A stretch of DNA of 64,000 nt from Mycolicibacterium psychrotolerans (GCF_010729305.1 NZ_AP022574.1:5332001-5396000); one strand, 5' to 3'. Shown: positions 51,901 through 60,838, counted from the stretch's first letter. Numbers and translations are program-made. The notes: generated from the sequence alone by a model not told the origin.

Positions 51901-52289
51901 CCCAGCGACAGCTCCGCGCCGAAGACCGTGGCGATGTCGAGTTCCCTGGCCGCCTCGGCGAACCGGACCACCCCGTAGAGGCCGTCGTGGTCGGTCAGCG
52001 CGAGGGCACGCAGGCCGAGCCGTGCCGCCTCCTCCACGAGCTCCTCGGGCGTGCTGGCCCCGTCGAGGAAGCTGTAGGCGGAGTGGGTGTGCAGTTCGGC
52101 GTACGGCGTCGACGACCCGGTACCGGTCGGCGCGTCCGGCGGTTGATATCGCCCCCGCTTGCGCGACCAGGCGGGACTGTCGCCACCATCACCGATCTGG
52201 CCGTCGATCGGCCAGCCGGCACGGCGCGGCTTGCTGTTGAGGACGCGCTCCATCTCGCCCCAGCCCGGCGGACCGTTGTGCCAACCCAC
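48993..52289 (-). CDS. dnaE2: Error-prone DNA polymerase III alpha subunit
   Basis: A 1098-residue C-family polymerase, the catalytic part of the mycobacterial SOS mutasome. PHP domain starts YAELHTHSAYSFLDGAS (about 60) with LTDHDGLYG; palm acidic residues lie in PDIDIDIESDLR (about 450); OB fold near the C-terminus (LVAGAVTHRQRP). I placed the start at the GTG at 52289 to match the VGWxNGPPxWxEMERVLN start of M. tuberculosis DnaE2. A perfect SOS box lies 12 bases upstream, so LexA control is expected. ImuA'/ImuB genes lie about 8.6 kb away. Confidence 0.95.
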   Translation of the reverse strand: MGWHNGPPGWGEMERVLNSKPRRAGWPIDGQIGDGGDSPAWSRKRGRYQPPDAPTGTGSSTPYAELHTHSAYSFLDGASTPEELVEEAARLGLRALALTDHDGLYGVVRFAEAARELDIATVFGAELSLGGGSRTDDPDPPGPHLLVLARGPEGYRRLSRQLAAAHLAGGEKGVLRYDYDALTEAAEGQWQILTGCRKGHVRQALSSGGPAAAEAALADLVDRFGRERVTVELTHHGHPRDDERNAALAALAPRFGLGVVATTAAHFAEPARGRLAMAMGAIRARNSMDEAAGYLAPLGGSHLRSGEEMARLFAGAPEVVSAAAELGEQCAFGLALIAPQLPPFDVPAGHTENSWLRHLVMQGARERYGPPERAPRAYAQIEHEMRVIEALNFPGYFLVVHDITRFCRENDILSQGRGSAANSAVCYALKVTNVDPVANDLLFERFLSPARDGPPDIDIDIESDLREKAIQYVYHRYGREYAAQVANVITYRGRSAVRDMARALGFSQGQQDAWSKQLSQWGNLADDTHVEGIPEQVIELATQISNLPRHMGIHSGGMVICDRPIADVCPVEWARMENRSVLQWDKDDCAAIGLVKFDMLGLGMLSALHYCIDLVAEHKGLEVDLATLDLSEAAVYEMLQRADSVGVFQVESRAQMATLPRLKPRVFYDLVVEVALIRPGPIQGGSVHPYIKRRNGEEPVTYDHPSMESALRKTLGVPLFQEQLMQLAVDCAGFSAAEADQLRRAMGSKRSTEKMRRLRSRFFDGMAEMHGITGEVAQRIYEKLEAFANFGFPESHSLSFASLVFYSSWFKLHHPAAFCAALLRAQPMGFYSPQSLVADARRHGVTVHGPDVNASLAHATLENAGSEVRLGLGSVRHIGDELAERLVEERKAHGPFASLLDLTGRVQLSVPQTEALATAGALGCFGITRREGLWAAGAAAAERPDRLPGVGSSSHVPSLPGMTELELTAADVWATGVSPDRYPTQFLRKDLDAMGVVPADRLLSVPDGTRVLVAGAVTHRQRPATAQGVTFVNLEDETGMVNVLCMPAVWARHRRLAQTASALLIRGIVQNATGAVTVVADRMGPLSLRVTSKSRDFR

Positions 52290-52301
52290 CGGGCCAGTGT
52301 A

Positions 52302-52317
52302 TCGAACATGCGTTCGA
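52302..52317. promoter_or_regulatory. LexA SOS box of dnaE2
   Basis: TCGAAC-atgc-GTTCGA is a perfect match to the mycobacterial SOS box TCGAAC-N4-GTTCGA. It lies between the dnaE2 GTG and the stop of the GGDEF gene upstream. Confidence 0.93.
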
Positions 52318-52320
52318 GTG

Positions 52321-53487
52321 TCAGGCGCTCTTTCCGGTATCGGGCCGGGGATCGTCGCCGTTGCCGTCGGAGTCCTCGTCGAGCGTCGGCCGAAGCACGT
52401 AGCGGACCTGGTTTCCACCCGCCATCCGGGCCTGCTCGATGGCCTGGGTGGCGATCGCGATCAGCTTGTCGAGCACCTCGTCGGGCGGCTCGGCGGCCAG
52501 CGGCGGCAATGGCGTGCACACCACCCCGATGCTGGCCGTGAGCCGCTGCGGGGTCGCGGCGATCGCGCCGCGGATCCGCTCGACCAGCGGCGAGGCGTCG
52601 GCGGTGGTGAACGTGTCGGCGATCAGGAAGTCGTCGTCGGAGACGTGCGCGACGATCGCGTTGTGCCGGACGGTCTCCCGCAGCGCCTGCCCCACCGTCA
52701 CCCGGGCCCGGTTGCCCCCGCTCGGTCCGGACAACCCGAGCAGCAGCGAGAAACTGTCGATGTTCACCGCGACGACCACGAGGTACTTGTCGGCGCTGCG
52801 GCTCCTCGAGGCGAGCAGCGTCGCCACCGACTGATAGAACGCGTCCCGGTGCAGCAGGCCGGTGAGCTGTTCGATGTCGCCGTGGTGGGTGTCGGGCTGG
52901 ATCAGCAAGATCATCGCCCGGCACGCGAACGCGACGAAGACGTTGAGAAGGACGATCATGCCGGCCGCGCAGATCGCCAACGCGAGATCCGTCGCCGCCA
53001 GCCGGACGATCAGCACGCCGAGGGCGAGCACGGCGATCGTCCAGGTGAGTGCCAGCAACCGCTGGGCGTGGAAGCACACCACGAACGCGGTCAGCACGGC
53101 ATAGCTGGCGGCACCGGTCAGCCCGACGATCGGGTTGGCCTGGGTCAGCGCCGACACCGCGATGGCGATCGACCCGACGAGCACGCACAGCAGCGACTGC
53201 ACCCGCGTCGGCCAGTGATCCCGCAGCCACAGCACCGCCAGCCCGAGGCAGGCCACCGCGATCACCACCGCAGCGGCCCTCCCCACCGTGCCCCGGGGAC
53301 CCGTGGGACTCGCCAGCAGCCCCACCGGGATCAACCCGAGTGCCGCGATACACACCGCAACCAGCCGGCAGGTCGCCGTCTGCATCCCGCGCGCAGCCAG
53401 CACAGCAGTAAACCAGTAGTACTGATCGGAGCGCCACAGTGCAGCGCCGATCGCGGCGGCGGAGGAACTCCGCAAACCGTCAAACAT
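52321..53487 (-). CDS. Membrane protein with degenerate GGDEF domain
   Basis: A 388-residue protein with about six helices (50-220) followed by a GGDEF-like domain (about 220-365). The domain keeps VNIDSFSLL, VGQALRE and SIGVV, but the signature GGDEF reads SDDDF in HVSDDDFLI, losing both glycines needed for GTP binding. It is therefore unlikely to make c-di-GMP; a regulatory or GTP-independent role is possible. The ATG at 53487 (MFDGLRSS) is chosen; the frame is open 13 codons further. Confidence 0.75.
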   Translation of the reverse strand: MFDGLRSSSAAAIGAALWRSDQYYWFTAVLAARGMQTATCRLVAVCIAALGLIPVGLLASPTGPRGTVGRAAAVVIAVACLGLAVLWLRDHWPTRVQSLLCVLVGSIAIAVSALTQANPIVGLTGAASYAVLTAFVVCFHAQRLLALTWTIAVLALGVLIVRLAATDLALAICAAGMIVLLNVFVAFACRAMILLIQPDTHHGDIEQLTGLLHRDAFYQSVATLLASRSRSADKYLVVVAVNIDSFSLLLGLSGPSGGNRARVTVGQALRETVRHNAIVAHVSDDDFLIADTFTTADASPLVERIRGAIAATPQRLTASIGVVCTPLPPLAAEPPDEVLDKLIAIATQAIEQARMAGGNQVRYVLRPTLDEDSDGNGDDPRPDTGKSA

Positions 53488-53604
53488 CGGCCCACCCCCG
53501 CCGGACGCATCCGCGGTCCAGATCAAAACCCCCGCCCACAGGCGAAGGCTACCAGTCCAGCAAACCGCTTTTCAGTGCAAACAGCGTCTTCGCGGCGATC
53601 TAGA

Positions 53605-54471
53605 TCATTCAGCGAATTCAGCGGTGCCGTCCTCGAGCACCAGGCGGGCATCCGAGCCGTCCGCGCCCGCCGCCTCGGTGCGGAACACCGCGCTACCGGA
53701 ACCCAGCCGCCAGATCGAGGTCGTCAGCTCCTCGCCGGGAAACACCGGGGAGGTGAAGCGGGCCGAGATCGCGGTGATCCTGGTGGCGTCCCCGCCGCCC
53801 AGGGCCGCCACCAACGCCCGCCCGGCAACGCCGTACGTGCACAACCCGTGCAGGATCGGCTTCGGGAACCCGGCCAGCGCAGCGAACCACGGGTCGCTGT
53901 GCAGCGGGTTGCGGTCACCGGACAGCCGGTAGATCAGCGCCTGGTCCTCCCCGGTGGGCAGGCTGACCATCGCATCGGGGGCCCGTTCGGGGATCTGCGG
54001 GGCGACCGGCCGCTGGCCCGGTTGACCGCCGAACCCGCCTTCGCCGCGGATCACCAGGGTGGTGAGCGTCTCGGCCACCGCGGTTCCGGTGTCCGGATCG
54101 CTTCCGGTCGCCTTGAGCACGACGATCGCGTTCTTGCCCTCGCCCTTGTCCTGGATGTCGGCGACCTCGCTCACGACGCTCAGCGCGCCGGCGGCCGGCA
54201 GCGGCGCGAACAGCCGGATGCTCTGCGAGCCGTGCAGCAGCCGGCTGAAGTCGAACGATCCGATGCTCCCCGCCGCGGCGAAGGGTGAGCAGGCGATGAC
54301 GGCGTAGGTGGGCAGCACCTGCTGGGCGATGTCATGGCTGTTCTCGGTGGTGAACGCGAGGTCGGCGGTGCCCGCGCCGACGCCGAGCGCGTAGAGCAGC
54401 GTGTCACGGTCCTTCCAGCGGAAGGTCTGCGGCGGGGTGGTGACGCCAACGGCGTTCGGATCGATCGGCAT
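53605..54471 (-). CDS. htdY: MaoC-type 3-hydroxyacyl-thioester dehydratase
   Basis: A 288-residue double hot-dog (R)-specific enoyl-CoA hydratase/3-hydroxyacyl dehydratase. The C-terminal half has the hydratase-2 motif YRLSGDRNPLHSDP with catalytic Asp and His, followed by GFPKPILHGLCTYG. It matches Rv3389c HtdY in family and place (recalled), acting on long-chain acyl-CoA or ACP substrates. Confidence 0.88.
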   Translation of the reverse strand: MPIDPNAVGVTTPPQTFRWKDRDTLLYALGVGAGTADLAFTTENSHDIAQQVLPTYAVIACSPFAAAGSIGSFDFSRLLHGSQSIRLFAPLPAAGALSVVSEVADIQDKGEGKNAIVVLKATGSDPDTGTAVAETLTTLVIRGEGGFGGQPGQRPVAPQIPERAPDAMVSLPTGEDQALIYRLSGDRNPLHSDPWFAALAGFPKPILHGLCTYGVAGRALVAALGGGDATRITAISARFTSPVFPGEELTTSIWRLGSGSAVFRTEAAGADGSDARLVLEDGTAEFAE

Positions 54472-54516
54472 GTGTCTCTCTTATGCCATGCCGCCGCCGG
54501 TTGGCAAGCCTCAGCG

Positions 54517-56073
54517 TCACGGCAGCGGCGCGACGGCGAACCTGGTGGTTTTGGTGGCAAGGAGGTAGTAGAGGCCGAAGCCGATCCCGCACCCGATGAA
54601 CCAGCTGTACTGCGCGGCCGTGTGCATGCCGGCCACGGATCCGCCGAGCAGGACGGGGATCATCGCCACCACCGCGGCCACGATCGTGGTGACGACCGCG
54701 GCAGGGTTGTAACCCTTGGTGTACCAGTAGGTTCCGTTCTCGTCGAGGGTGAACATGTCGTCGACGATCACCTTCTGCCGGTGCACCAGGTAGTAGTGGG
54801 CGATGAGCACGCCGAACAGCGGTCCGATGAACGCGCCGAGCGTCTCCAGCGTGTAGTGGATGACCTCCGGATTGTTGTACAGATTCCACGGGGTGATCAG
54901 CACCGAGCCGACGGCGGCGATCATGCCGCCCGCACGCCAGCTGATCCGCTGAGGGCTGACGTTGGAGAAGTCGAAGGCGGGTGAGATGAAGTTGGCGACG
55001 ATGTTGATGCCGATGGTCGCGATGGTGAAGGTCAAGGCGCCCAACACGATCGCGAACGTGGAGTCGATCCGCGCGACGGTCGCGACCGGATCGGTGATCA
55101 ACTCTCCGAACACCGGCAGCGTCAGCGACGCCGTGACGACCACCAGCAGCGAGAACACCAGGAAGTTCACCGGCAGGCCGAGGAGGTTCCCCCGCTTCAC
55201 CGCGTCGAAGGACTTGCCGTAGCGCGAGAAGTCGCCGAAGTTCAACATCGGCCCGGAGAAGTAGGACACCACCAGAGCGATGGCGCCGAGCATGACCGGA
55301 ATGGAGTCCAGCCCGGTATAGGTGACGTCGCCGAGGTTCAGATCGATCGCGCCCCAGCCCGCCTTGTAGATCAGGTAGCCGCACAGCAGGAACATCACGA
55401 CATAGACTGCGGGACCGCAGAAGTCGATGAACCGGCGGATCGCCTCCATGCCCCGCCAGAAGACGCACGCCTGCAGCACCCACAGCAGGATGAAGCTGCC
55501 CCAGCCCAGCAGCGGCAATCCGAGGAAGCCGTGCGTGTCCACATCCGCGTAGGGGGCCAGGCCCGGAAAGAGCTTGAGCAGCACCACATCCAGGGCAGCC
55601 GAGGCCAGGTAGGTCTGGATGCCGTACCAGGCCACGGCGATCAGCCCGCGGATGATGGCCGGGATGTTGGCCCCGAGCACACCGAACACGCTGCGGCAGA
55701 TCACCGGATAGGGCACGCCGGTGGCCTGACTGGGCTTGGCCACCAGGTTGCAGAAGAAGTAGACGATCACGATCCCGATCAGGAGCGCGACGAGCACCTG
55801 CCAGCTGGCGAGCCCGAGCGCGAACAGACTGCCGGCTGTCACGTAGCCGCCGACGCTGTGCACGTCGGACATCCAGAACGCGAATATGTTGTAGGAGGAC
55901 CAGGTCTGCTTTCCCAGCGGCGCCAGGTCCTCGTTGGTCAGCCTCGGGTCGTAGCCGGGTTTGATGACACCGCCCCCGACCGGGTGACCGGACGCTTCGA
56001 CGAGGTCACCGGCACCGACGACAGCGCCGGGCGGGAGTTCCGTGGTGGGCTGCGGGGTATCGATCTCCGTCAT
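54517..56073 (-). CDS. NCS1 family nucleobase:cation symporter
   Basis: A 518-residue permease with 12 predicted helices, beginning KQTWSSYNIFAFWMSDVHSVGGY, with SPAFDFSNVSPQRISWRAGG typical of NCS1 transporters for uracil, cytosine, allantoin or hydantoin. A GntR regulator lies upstream, with 53 bases between. A nucleoside hydrolase sits nearby, so a pyrimidine or purine substrate is plausible. Confidence 0.88.
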   Translation of the reverse strand: MTEIDTPQPTTELPPGAVVGAGDLVEASGHPVGGGVIKPGYDPRLTNEDLAPLGKQTWSSYNIFAFWMSDVHSVGGYVTAGSLFALGLASWQVLVALLIGIVIVYFFCNLVAKPSQATGVPYPVICRSVFGVLGANIPAIIRGLIAVAWYGIQTYLASAALDVVLLKLFPGLAPYADVDTHGFLGLPLLGWGSFILLWVLQACVFWRGMEAIRRFIDFCGPAVYVVMFLLCGYLIYKAGWGAIDLNLGDVTYTGLDSIPVMLGAIALVVSYFSGPMLNFGDFSRYGKSFDAVKRGNLLGLPVNFLVFSLLVVVTASLTLPVFGELITDPVATVARIDSTFAIVLGALTFTIATIGINIVANFISPAFDFSNVSPQRISWRAGGMIAAVGSVLITPWNLYNNPEVIHYTLETLGAFIGPLFGVLIAHYYLVHRQKVIVDDMFTLDENGTYWYTKGYNPAAVVTTIVAAVVAMIPVLLGGSVAGMHTAAQYSWFIGCGIGFGLYYLLATKTTRFAVAPLP

Positions 56074-56126
56074 GCGCGGACCGTAGCCACGCCATGTTGC
56101 AGCGGCGTTTCCGGTGAAACACCTGG

Positions 56127-56849
56127 TTATTGCGTCGAAGATATATCCGTCGACAACAGGCCGGTGTCCGTCGGCAGCGTCGCGATCACGGCGTTGAGCC
56201 GCTGCGAGTGCAAGCCCGAAGCGGTCAGCAGTCCCTCGACGTCGCCGACGAGGAACGCAGCCACCATCTCGCAGTGGTCGGCGTGCAATGCGGCGCGGTG
56301 CGCGGGCCCAACGTGCACCATCGACTGCACCGGTTCGGTGACATTCCATGCCGACTCGAGCATGTGCAGGAGGCGGTGCATCCGCGACGGACGCGCCAGC
56401 GCCAGGTGGAACGTGCGGCTGCGCCGGTGGTAAGCCACCGGGTCGTCGTCGCGAACCGCCTGCTGCAGAACGTCGTTCGCGGCGACGATGGCGGCACGGT
56501 CCTCGTCGGTGGCGTTGGCGATCGCCACGGCCAGCGACGCGGACTCCAACGTCTCCCGCACGATGTACATCTCGCGCAAGTCCTGGGGCGTCAACTGCGC
56601 GACGGCGTACCCGGCGTTGCTGCGATGCGACACCAGCCCCTCCCCGATCAGCGTCTTGAGGGACTCGCGTACCGGGATCTGGCTGACGCCGAAGAGTTCT
56701 GCCACCTCGGCCAGCGGGATGAGGGTTCCCGGCGGCACGGCCCCGTCGAGGATCACCCGCCGCAACTCGTCGAGGATCGCCTGCTGTGGCCGACCGGGCT
56801 GGTCGACGACCAGCCTGTCCACCAGGGCGGAGCGTCGACGAGACGGCAT
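56127..56849 (-). CDS. GntR family regulator (FCD subfamily)
   Basis: A 240-residue regulator: wHTH (ILDELRRVILDGAVPPGTLIPLAEVAELFGVSQIPVRESLKTLIGEGL) and an FCD helical ligand domain with the metal-binding pattern AYHRRSRTFHLAL and HADHCEMVAAF. Probably controls the NCS1 permease gene downstream. The ATG at 56849 gives the standard length; a longer frame reads into the divergent promoter. Confidence 0.88.
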   Translation of the reverse strand: MPSRRRSALVDRLVVDQPGRPQQAILDELRRVILDGAVPPGTLIPLAEVAELFGVSQIPVRESLKTLIGEGLVSHRSNAGYAVAQLTPQDLREMYIVRETLESASLAVAIANATDEDRAAIVAANDVLQQAVRDDDPVAYHRRSRTFHLALARPSRMHRLLHMLESAWNVTEPVQSMVHVGPAHRAALHADHCEMVAAFLVGDVEGLLTASGLHSQRLNAVIATLPTDTGLLSTDISSTQ

Positions 56850-56934
56850 GGCGACACGGTAGGCGGGGATTGTTTCCCCAGTGCTACCGCGGCAGGACAG
56901 GCGGGTGTTGACCTTTTCCCACCGACAGGTGAGC

Positions 56935-58941
56935 ATGTCCCGCATGCGCTATGTCGTTACCGGCGGTACCGGTTTCTTGGGCCGTCATCTCGTCACCCGC
57001 CTGCTGGCCCGCCCGGGCACCGAGGCGGTGCACGTGCTGGTGCGCCGCGGATCCCTCGGCCGCTTCGAGCGGCTGGCCCACTGCTGGGACGGGCGGGTGA
57101 CGCCGCTGGTCGGTGACCTGACCGCACCCGACCTCGGGCTGACCGACGACGACGTCGCGACGCTGGGGGCCGTCGACCACGTCCTGCACTGCGCTGCGAT
57201 CTACGACATCACCGCGCCCGAGGAGCAGCAGCGGGAAGCCAACGTCGACGGCACGCGGGCGGTCATCGCGTTGTCCCGCCGCCTCGACGCGACGCTGCAC
57301 CACGTGTCGTCGATCGCGGTCGCGGGCAGCTTCCGCGGCGAGTTCACCGAGGACGATGTCGACGTCGGGCAGGAGCTGCCCACGCCGTATCACCGGACGA
57401 AGTTCGAGGCCGAGTTGCTGGTGCGCGCAGCCCCCGGGCTGCGGTTCCGCGTCTACCGGCCCGCGGTCGTCGTCGGCGATTCGCGCACCGGTGAGATGGA
57501 CAAGATCGACGGGCCCTATTACTTCTTCCCGATCCTGTCCTCGCTCGCAGCGTTGCCCCGATTCACGCCGATGCTGCTGCCCGCCACCGGACGCACCAAC
57601 ATCGTGCCGGTGGACTACGTGGTGGACGCCGTCGCCGCCCTCATGCACCTCGACGGCCGCGACGGCCAGACGTTCCATCTGACCGCGCCGTCGACGATCG
57701 GTCTGCGGGGTATCTACCGCGGCGTCGCCTCCGAGGCCGGCCTGCCCGCGCTGGTCGGATCGCTGCCCCGCGCGACCGCGGCACCGCTGCTCGGCGTGAC
57801 CGGACGCGCGAAGGTGTTGCGCAACATGGCCGCCACCCAACTGGGTATCCCGGGAGAGGTCCTCGATGTCGTCGAACTCGCACCGACCTTCACCCGGGAC
57901 CGCACCGACGAGGCGCTGCGGGGCACCGGAATCGTCGTGCCGGAGTTCGCGAGCTATGCGCCACGACTGTGGCGCTACTGGGCCGAGCACCTCGATCCCG
58001 AACGGGCGCGGCGCGAGGATCCGGCGGGGCCCCTGGTCGGCAAGCACGTCATCATCACCGGGGCGTCGAGCGGGATCGGGCGCGCCTCGGCGATCGCCGT
58101 GGCCGCACGCGGGGCGACCGTCTTCGCGTTGGCGCGCAACGGCGACGCCCTCGACGAACTGATCGCCGAGATCCGCGCGGCCGGCGGCGACGCGCACGCC
58201 TTCACGTGCGACGTCACCGACTCGGCCGCAGTGGAACACACCGTCAAGGACATCCTCGGCCGCTTCGGACACGTCGACTACCTGGTCAACAACGCCGGCC
58301 GGTCGATCCGGCGGTCGGTGATCGCCTCGACCGATCGGCTGCACGACTACGAGCGCGTGATGGCGGTCAACTACTTCGGGCCCGTGCGCCTGGTGCTGGC
58401 CCTGCTTCCGCATTGGCGCGAGCGGCGATACGGCCACGTGGTCAATGTCTCCAGCGCCGGCGTGCAGGCCGCCAGCCCGAAATACAGCGCCTACGTCGCC
58501 AGCAAGGCCGCTCTTGATGCCTTCTCCGAAGTCGTTGGCACCGAGACTCTTTCGGACCACATCACGTTCACCACCATCCACATGCCGCTGGTCGCGACGC
58601 CGATGATCGCGCCGTCACGTAGGCTCAACCCGATGCCTCCGATCTCCGCCGAACACGCGGCCGCGATGGTGGTCCGCGGCCTGATCGACAAGCCGCCGCG
58701 CATCGACACCCCGGTCGGCACGCTGTCGGATCTCGGCACGTACTTCACCCCGCGGCTGTCGCGACGGATTCTGCACCAGCTGTACCTCGGCTATCCCGAC
58801 TCGGCGGCTGCGCGCGGAGTGACGGAGAGCCGGCCCGCGGTGGCGCGGCGGCCGCGGCGGCCCGCCCGACCGGTGCCCTCGGTGCGGGTACCCCGTCAGG
58901 TCAAGCGGGCGGTGCGGTTGGTGCCCGGCGTGCACTGGTGA
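56935..58941 (+). CDS. acrA1: Fatty acyl-CoA reductase fused to a short-chain dehydrogenase (AcrA1-like)
   Basis: A 668-residue two-domain protein. Residues about 1-350 form an extended-SDR reductase (VTGGTGFLGRHL; YHRTKFEAE active site). Residues about 370-630 form a classic SDR (ITGASSGIGRA; YSAYVASKAA). M. tuberculosis Rv3391 has the same layout and makes fatty alcohol for wax esters. The C-terminal tail is basic and proline-rich. Starts at 56935 or 56944 are possible. It overlaps iunH by four bases. Confidence 0.88.
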   Translation: MSRMRYVVTGGTGFLGRHLVTRLLARPGTEAVHVLVRRGSLGRFERLAHCWDGRVTPLVGDLTAPDLGLTDDDVATLGAVDHVLHCAAIYDITAPEEQQREANVDGTRAVIALSRRLDATLHHVSSIAVAGSFRGEFTEDDVDVGQELPTPYHRTKFEAELLVRAAPGLRFRVYRPAVVVGDSRTGEMDKIDGPYYFFPILSSLAALPRFTPMLLPATGRTNIVPVDYVVDAVAALMHLDGRDGQTFHLTAPSTIGLRGIYRGVASEAGLPALVGSLPRATAAPLLGVTGRAKVLRNMAATQLGIPGEVLDVVELAPTFTRDRTDEALRGTGIVVPEFASYAPRLWRYWAEHLDPERARREDPAGPLVGKHVIITGASSGIGRASAIAVAARGATVFALARNGDALDELIAEIRAAGGDAHAFTCDVTDSAAVEHTVKDILGRFGHVDYLVNNAGRSIRRSVIASTDRLHDYERVMAVNYFGPVRLVLALLPHWRERRYGHVVNVSSAGVQAASPKYSAYVASKAALDAFSEVVGTETLSDHITFTTIHMPLVATPMIAPSRRLNPMPPISAEHAAAMVVRGLIDKPPRIDTPVGTLSDLGTYFTPRLSRRILHQLYLGYPDSAAARGVTESRPAVARRPRRPARPVPSVRVPRQVKRAVRLVPGVHW

Positions 58942-59972
58942 GCGCCGAACGCCAGCCGGTGTTCATCGACACCGACACCGGCGTCGACGACGCAATGGCC
59001 CTGGTGTACCTGTTCGGCAGCCCGGAGGCCGAGGTGGTCGGCATCGCCTCGACCGCCGGAAACGTCGGCGTCCACCAGGTCTGCGAGAACAATCTCGGCC
59101 TGCTCGAGCTGTGCGGAATCACCGGTGTTCCGGTGTCGAGGGGATCGGAGTCGCCGCTGACGGCGCCGCTGCGTACCGCGGAGGACACCCACGGACCGCA
59201 GGGCCTCGGCTATGCCCGGCTCCCGGCCACCTCGGCCAGGCTCACCGATCACGACGCCGCGCAGGCCTGGGTGCGGGCGGCACACGCGTACCCCGGCACG
59301 CTGATCGGGATCGCCACCGGGCCGCTGACCAACCTGGCGCTCGCCCTACGCGCCGAGCCCGCACTGCCCCGGCTGATCCGGCGGCTGGTGATCATGGGCG
59401 GGGCGTTCGACTACCGGGGCAACACCACTCCGGTCGCGGAGTGGAACACCAGCGTCGATCCGGAGTCGGCGGCCGAGGTGTTCGCCGGGTGGACGGGCGG
59501 GCCGAATCCGCCGATCGTGTTGGGCCTCAACCTCACCGAGAACATCGCGATGACCCCGCAGTTGCTGAGCAGGCTCGCCGATGCCGCGGGGGCACCGTCT
59601 CCCCCGATGTCGGCACAGGACGAACGCGGCAAGGCCTCGCGCGCGGGCAGCGCGCTGATCCGGGTGCTCGAGGACGCGATGCGGTTCTATTTCGAGTTCC
59701 ACCACGACCAGGGCGAGGGCTATCTGGCCCACCTGCACGACCCCTTGGCGGCCGCGGTCGCGCTGGACCCCGAACTGGTGGTCTGCCGCGCCGCCCCGGT
59801 CGACGTCGAGCTGACCGGCACGTTGACGCGCGGGATGACGATCGCCGACTGGAGCGGGCATTGGGGACGGGAACCCAACGCGCTCATCGGTGTCGACGTC
59901 GATCCCGCGGCGTTCTTCGACCGGTTCATCGACCGGGTCGGCGCGTTCGCGCAGACGCTCAGTCGTCGGTGA
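58938..59972 (+). CDS. iunH: Nucleoside hydrolase
   Basis: A 344-residue inosine-uridine-preferring ribohydrolase. The calcium-binding signature DTDTGVDDAMAL is at about 11-22, with ATGPLTNLALAL and EWNTSVDPESAAEVF supplying substrate residues. It splits nucleosides to base plus ribose. GTGA coupling to acrA1 matches Rv3391-Rv3393 order (recalled; the intervening cmaA1 is absent here). The end overlaps ohr by 14 bases. Confidence 0.9.
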   Translation: MSAERQPVFIDTDTGVDDAMALVYLFGSPEAEVVGIASTAGNVGVHQVCENNLGLLELCGITGVPVSRGSESPLTAPLRTAEDTHGPQGLGYARLPATSARLTDHDAAQAWVRAAHAYPGTLIGIATGPLTNLALALRAEPALPRLIRRLVIMGGAFDYRGNTTPVAEWNTSVDPESAAEVFAGWTGGPNPPIVLGLNLTENIAMTPQLLSRLADAAGAPSPPMSAQDERGKASRAGSALIRVLEDAMRFYFEFHHDQGEGYLAHLHDPLAAAVALDPELVVCRAAPVDVELTGTLTRGMTIADWSGHWGREPNALIGVDVDPAAFFDRFIDRVGAFAQTLSRR

Positions 59973-60381
59973 CGTTCAGCGTGACGTCGATGTTGCCGCG
60001 GGTGGCGTTGGAGTACGGGCACACCTGATGGGCCTTCTCGGTCACCTTCCGGGCCGTCTCCGCATCGACGTTGGGCAGGGTGACCTCCAGCTCGACCGCC
60101 AGGCCGAAGCCGCCGTTGTCGAGTTGGCCGAGCGAAACACGTGCTCCGACAGACGAATCGGTGACATCGACCTTGTCCTGCCTGCCGACCAGTCGCAGCG
60201 CGGAGTGGAAGCAGGCGGCGTAGCCGACGGCGAAGAGCTGCTCGGGGTTGGTGCCGTTGCCGCTGCCGCCCATCTCCTTGGGGATGGCCAGGTCGAAGTC
60301 GAGCCGGCCGTCGGAGGACCGGCCGTGGCCGTCGCGGCCCTCGCCGGTGGCCAGGGCCTCTGCGGTGTAGAGCGTCTTCAT
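59959..60381 (-). CDS. ohr: Organic hydroperoxide reductase
   Basis: A 140-residue OsmC/Ohr thiol peroxidase. The two redox cysteines are Cys57 (AACFHS) and Cys121 (VCPYSNA), and it reduces organic peroxides. It overlaps the ohrR gene through ATGA and is presumably repressed by it. Confidence 0.92.
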   Translation of the reverse strand: MKTLYTAEALATGEGRDGHGRSSDGRLDFDLAIPKEMGGSGNGTNPEQLFAVGYAACFHSALRLVGRQDKVDVTDSSVGARVSLGQLDNGGFGLAVELEVTLPNVDAETARKVTEKAHQVCPYSNATRGNIDVTLNVTDD

Positions 60382-60818
60382 GCGTGTTCCTTTCGGTGGG
60401 TGTGAACAAGGGTCTGCGTGAGCGTGTGAATCGCCTCACGAAGCTCTGCGGCTTGGGTGGTGGTCAATCCCGTTGCGGGGAAAAGCTTCTCGGGGATGCA
60501 CTCGGCCTTGGCGGCTTTCCGGCGGCCCGTCGCGGTGAGGGTCACCTCGACCTGGCGCTCGTCGTCGGCACTGCGCTCCCGGCGTACGATGCCGCCGGCC
60601 TCCATCCGCTTGAGCAACGGCGACAGGGTGCCCGAATCCAACTGCAGGCGCTCGCCGAGATGACCGACCGACACCCGGCCTTCCTCGCGCAGCACCAGCA
60701 GGACGAGGTATTGGGGGTAGGTCAGCCCGAGATCAGCGAGCAGGGGCCGGTACGCCGCTGTCATCGCCCGCGACGCGGAGTACAGCGCGAAGCACAGGTG
60801 GTCGTCGAGGGCGAGCAT
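60378..60818 (-). CDS. ohrR: MarR-type organic peroxide sensor
   Basis: A 146-residue winged-helix repressor with the OhrR N-terminal reactive cysteine (LALDDHLCFALYSASR) and GERLQLDSGTLSPLLKRMEAGG recognition helix. Oxidation of the cysteine should release the ohr operon. An ATG two codons earlier (60824) is equally possible. Double palindromes at 60839-60871 are its operator. Confidence 0.9.
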   Translation of the reverse strand: MLALDDHLCFALYSASRAMTAAYRPLLADLGLTYPQYLVLLVLREEGRVSVGHLGERLQLDSGTLSPLLKRMEAGGIVRRERSADDERQVEVTLTATGRRKAAKAECIPEKLFPATGLTTTQAAELREAIHTLTQTLVHTHRKEHA

Positions 60819-60838
60819 GGCCATGCCGCAGACTGTAG

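Noticed and set aside
49716..52541. 941-codon open frame on the plus strand
   Set aside because: It mirrors dnaE2; the dnaE2 frame carries all conserved polymerase motifs, and the antisense product has none.
52321..53487. Active diguanylate cyclase
   Set aside because: The signature reads SDDDF and lacks the two glycines needed for GTP binding, so I did not assign that activity.
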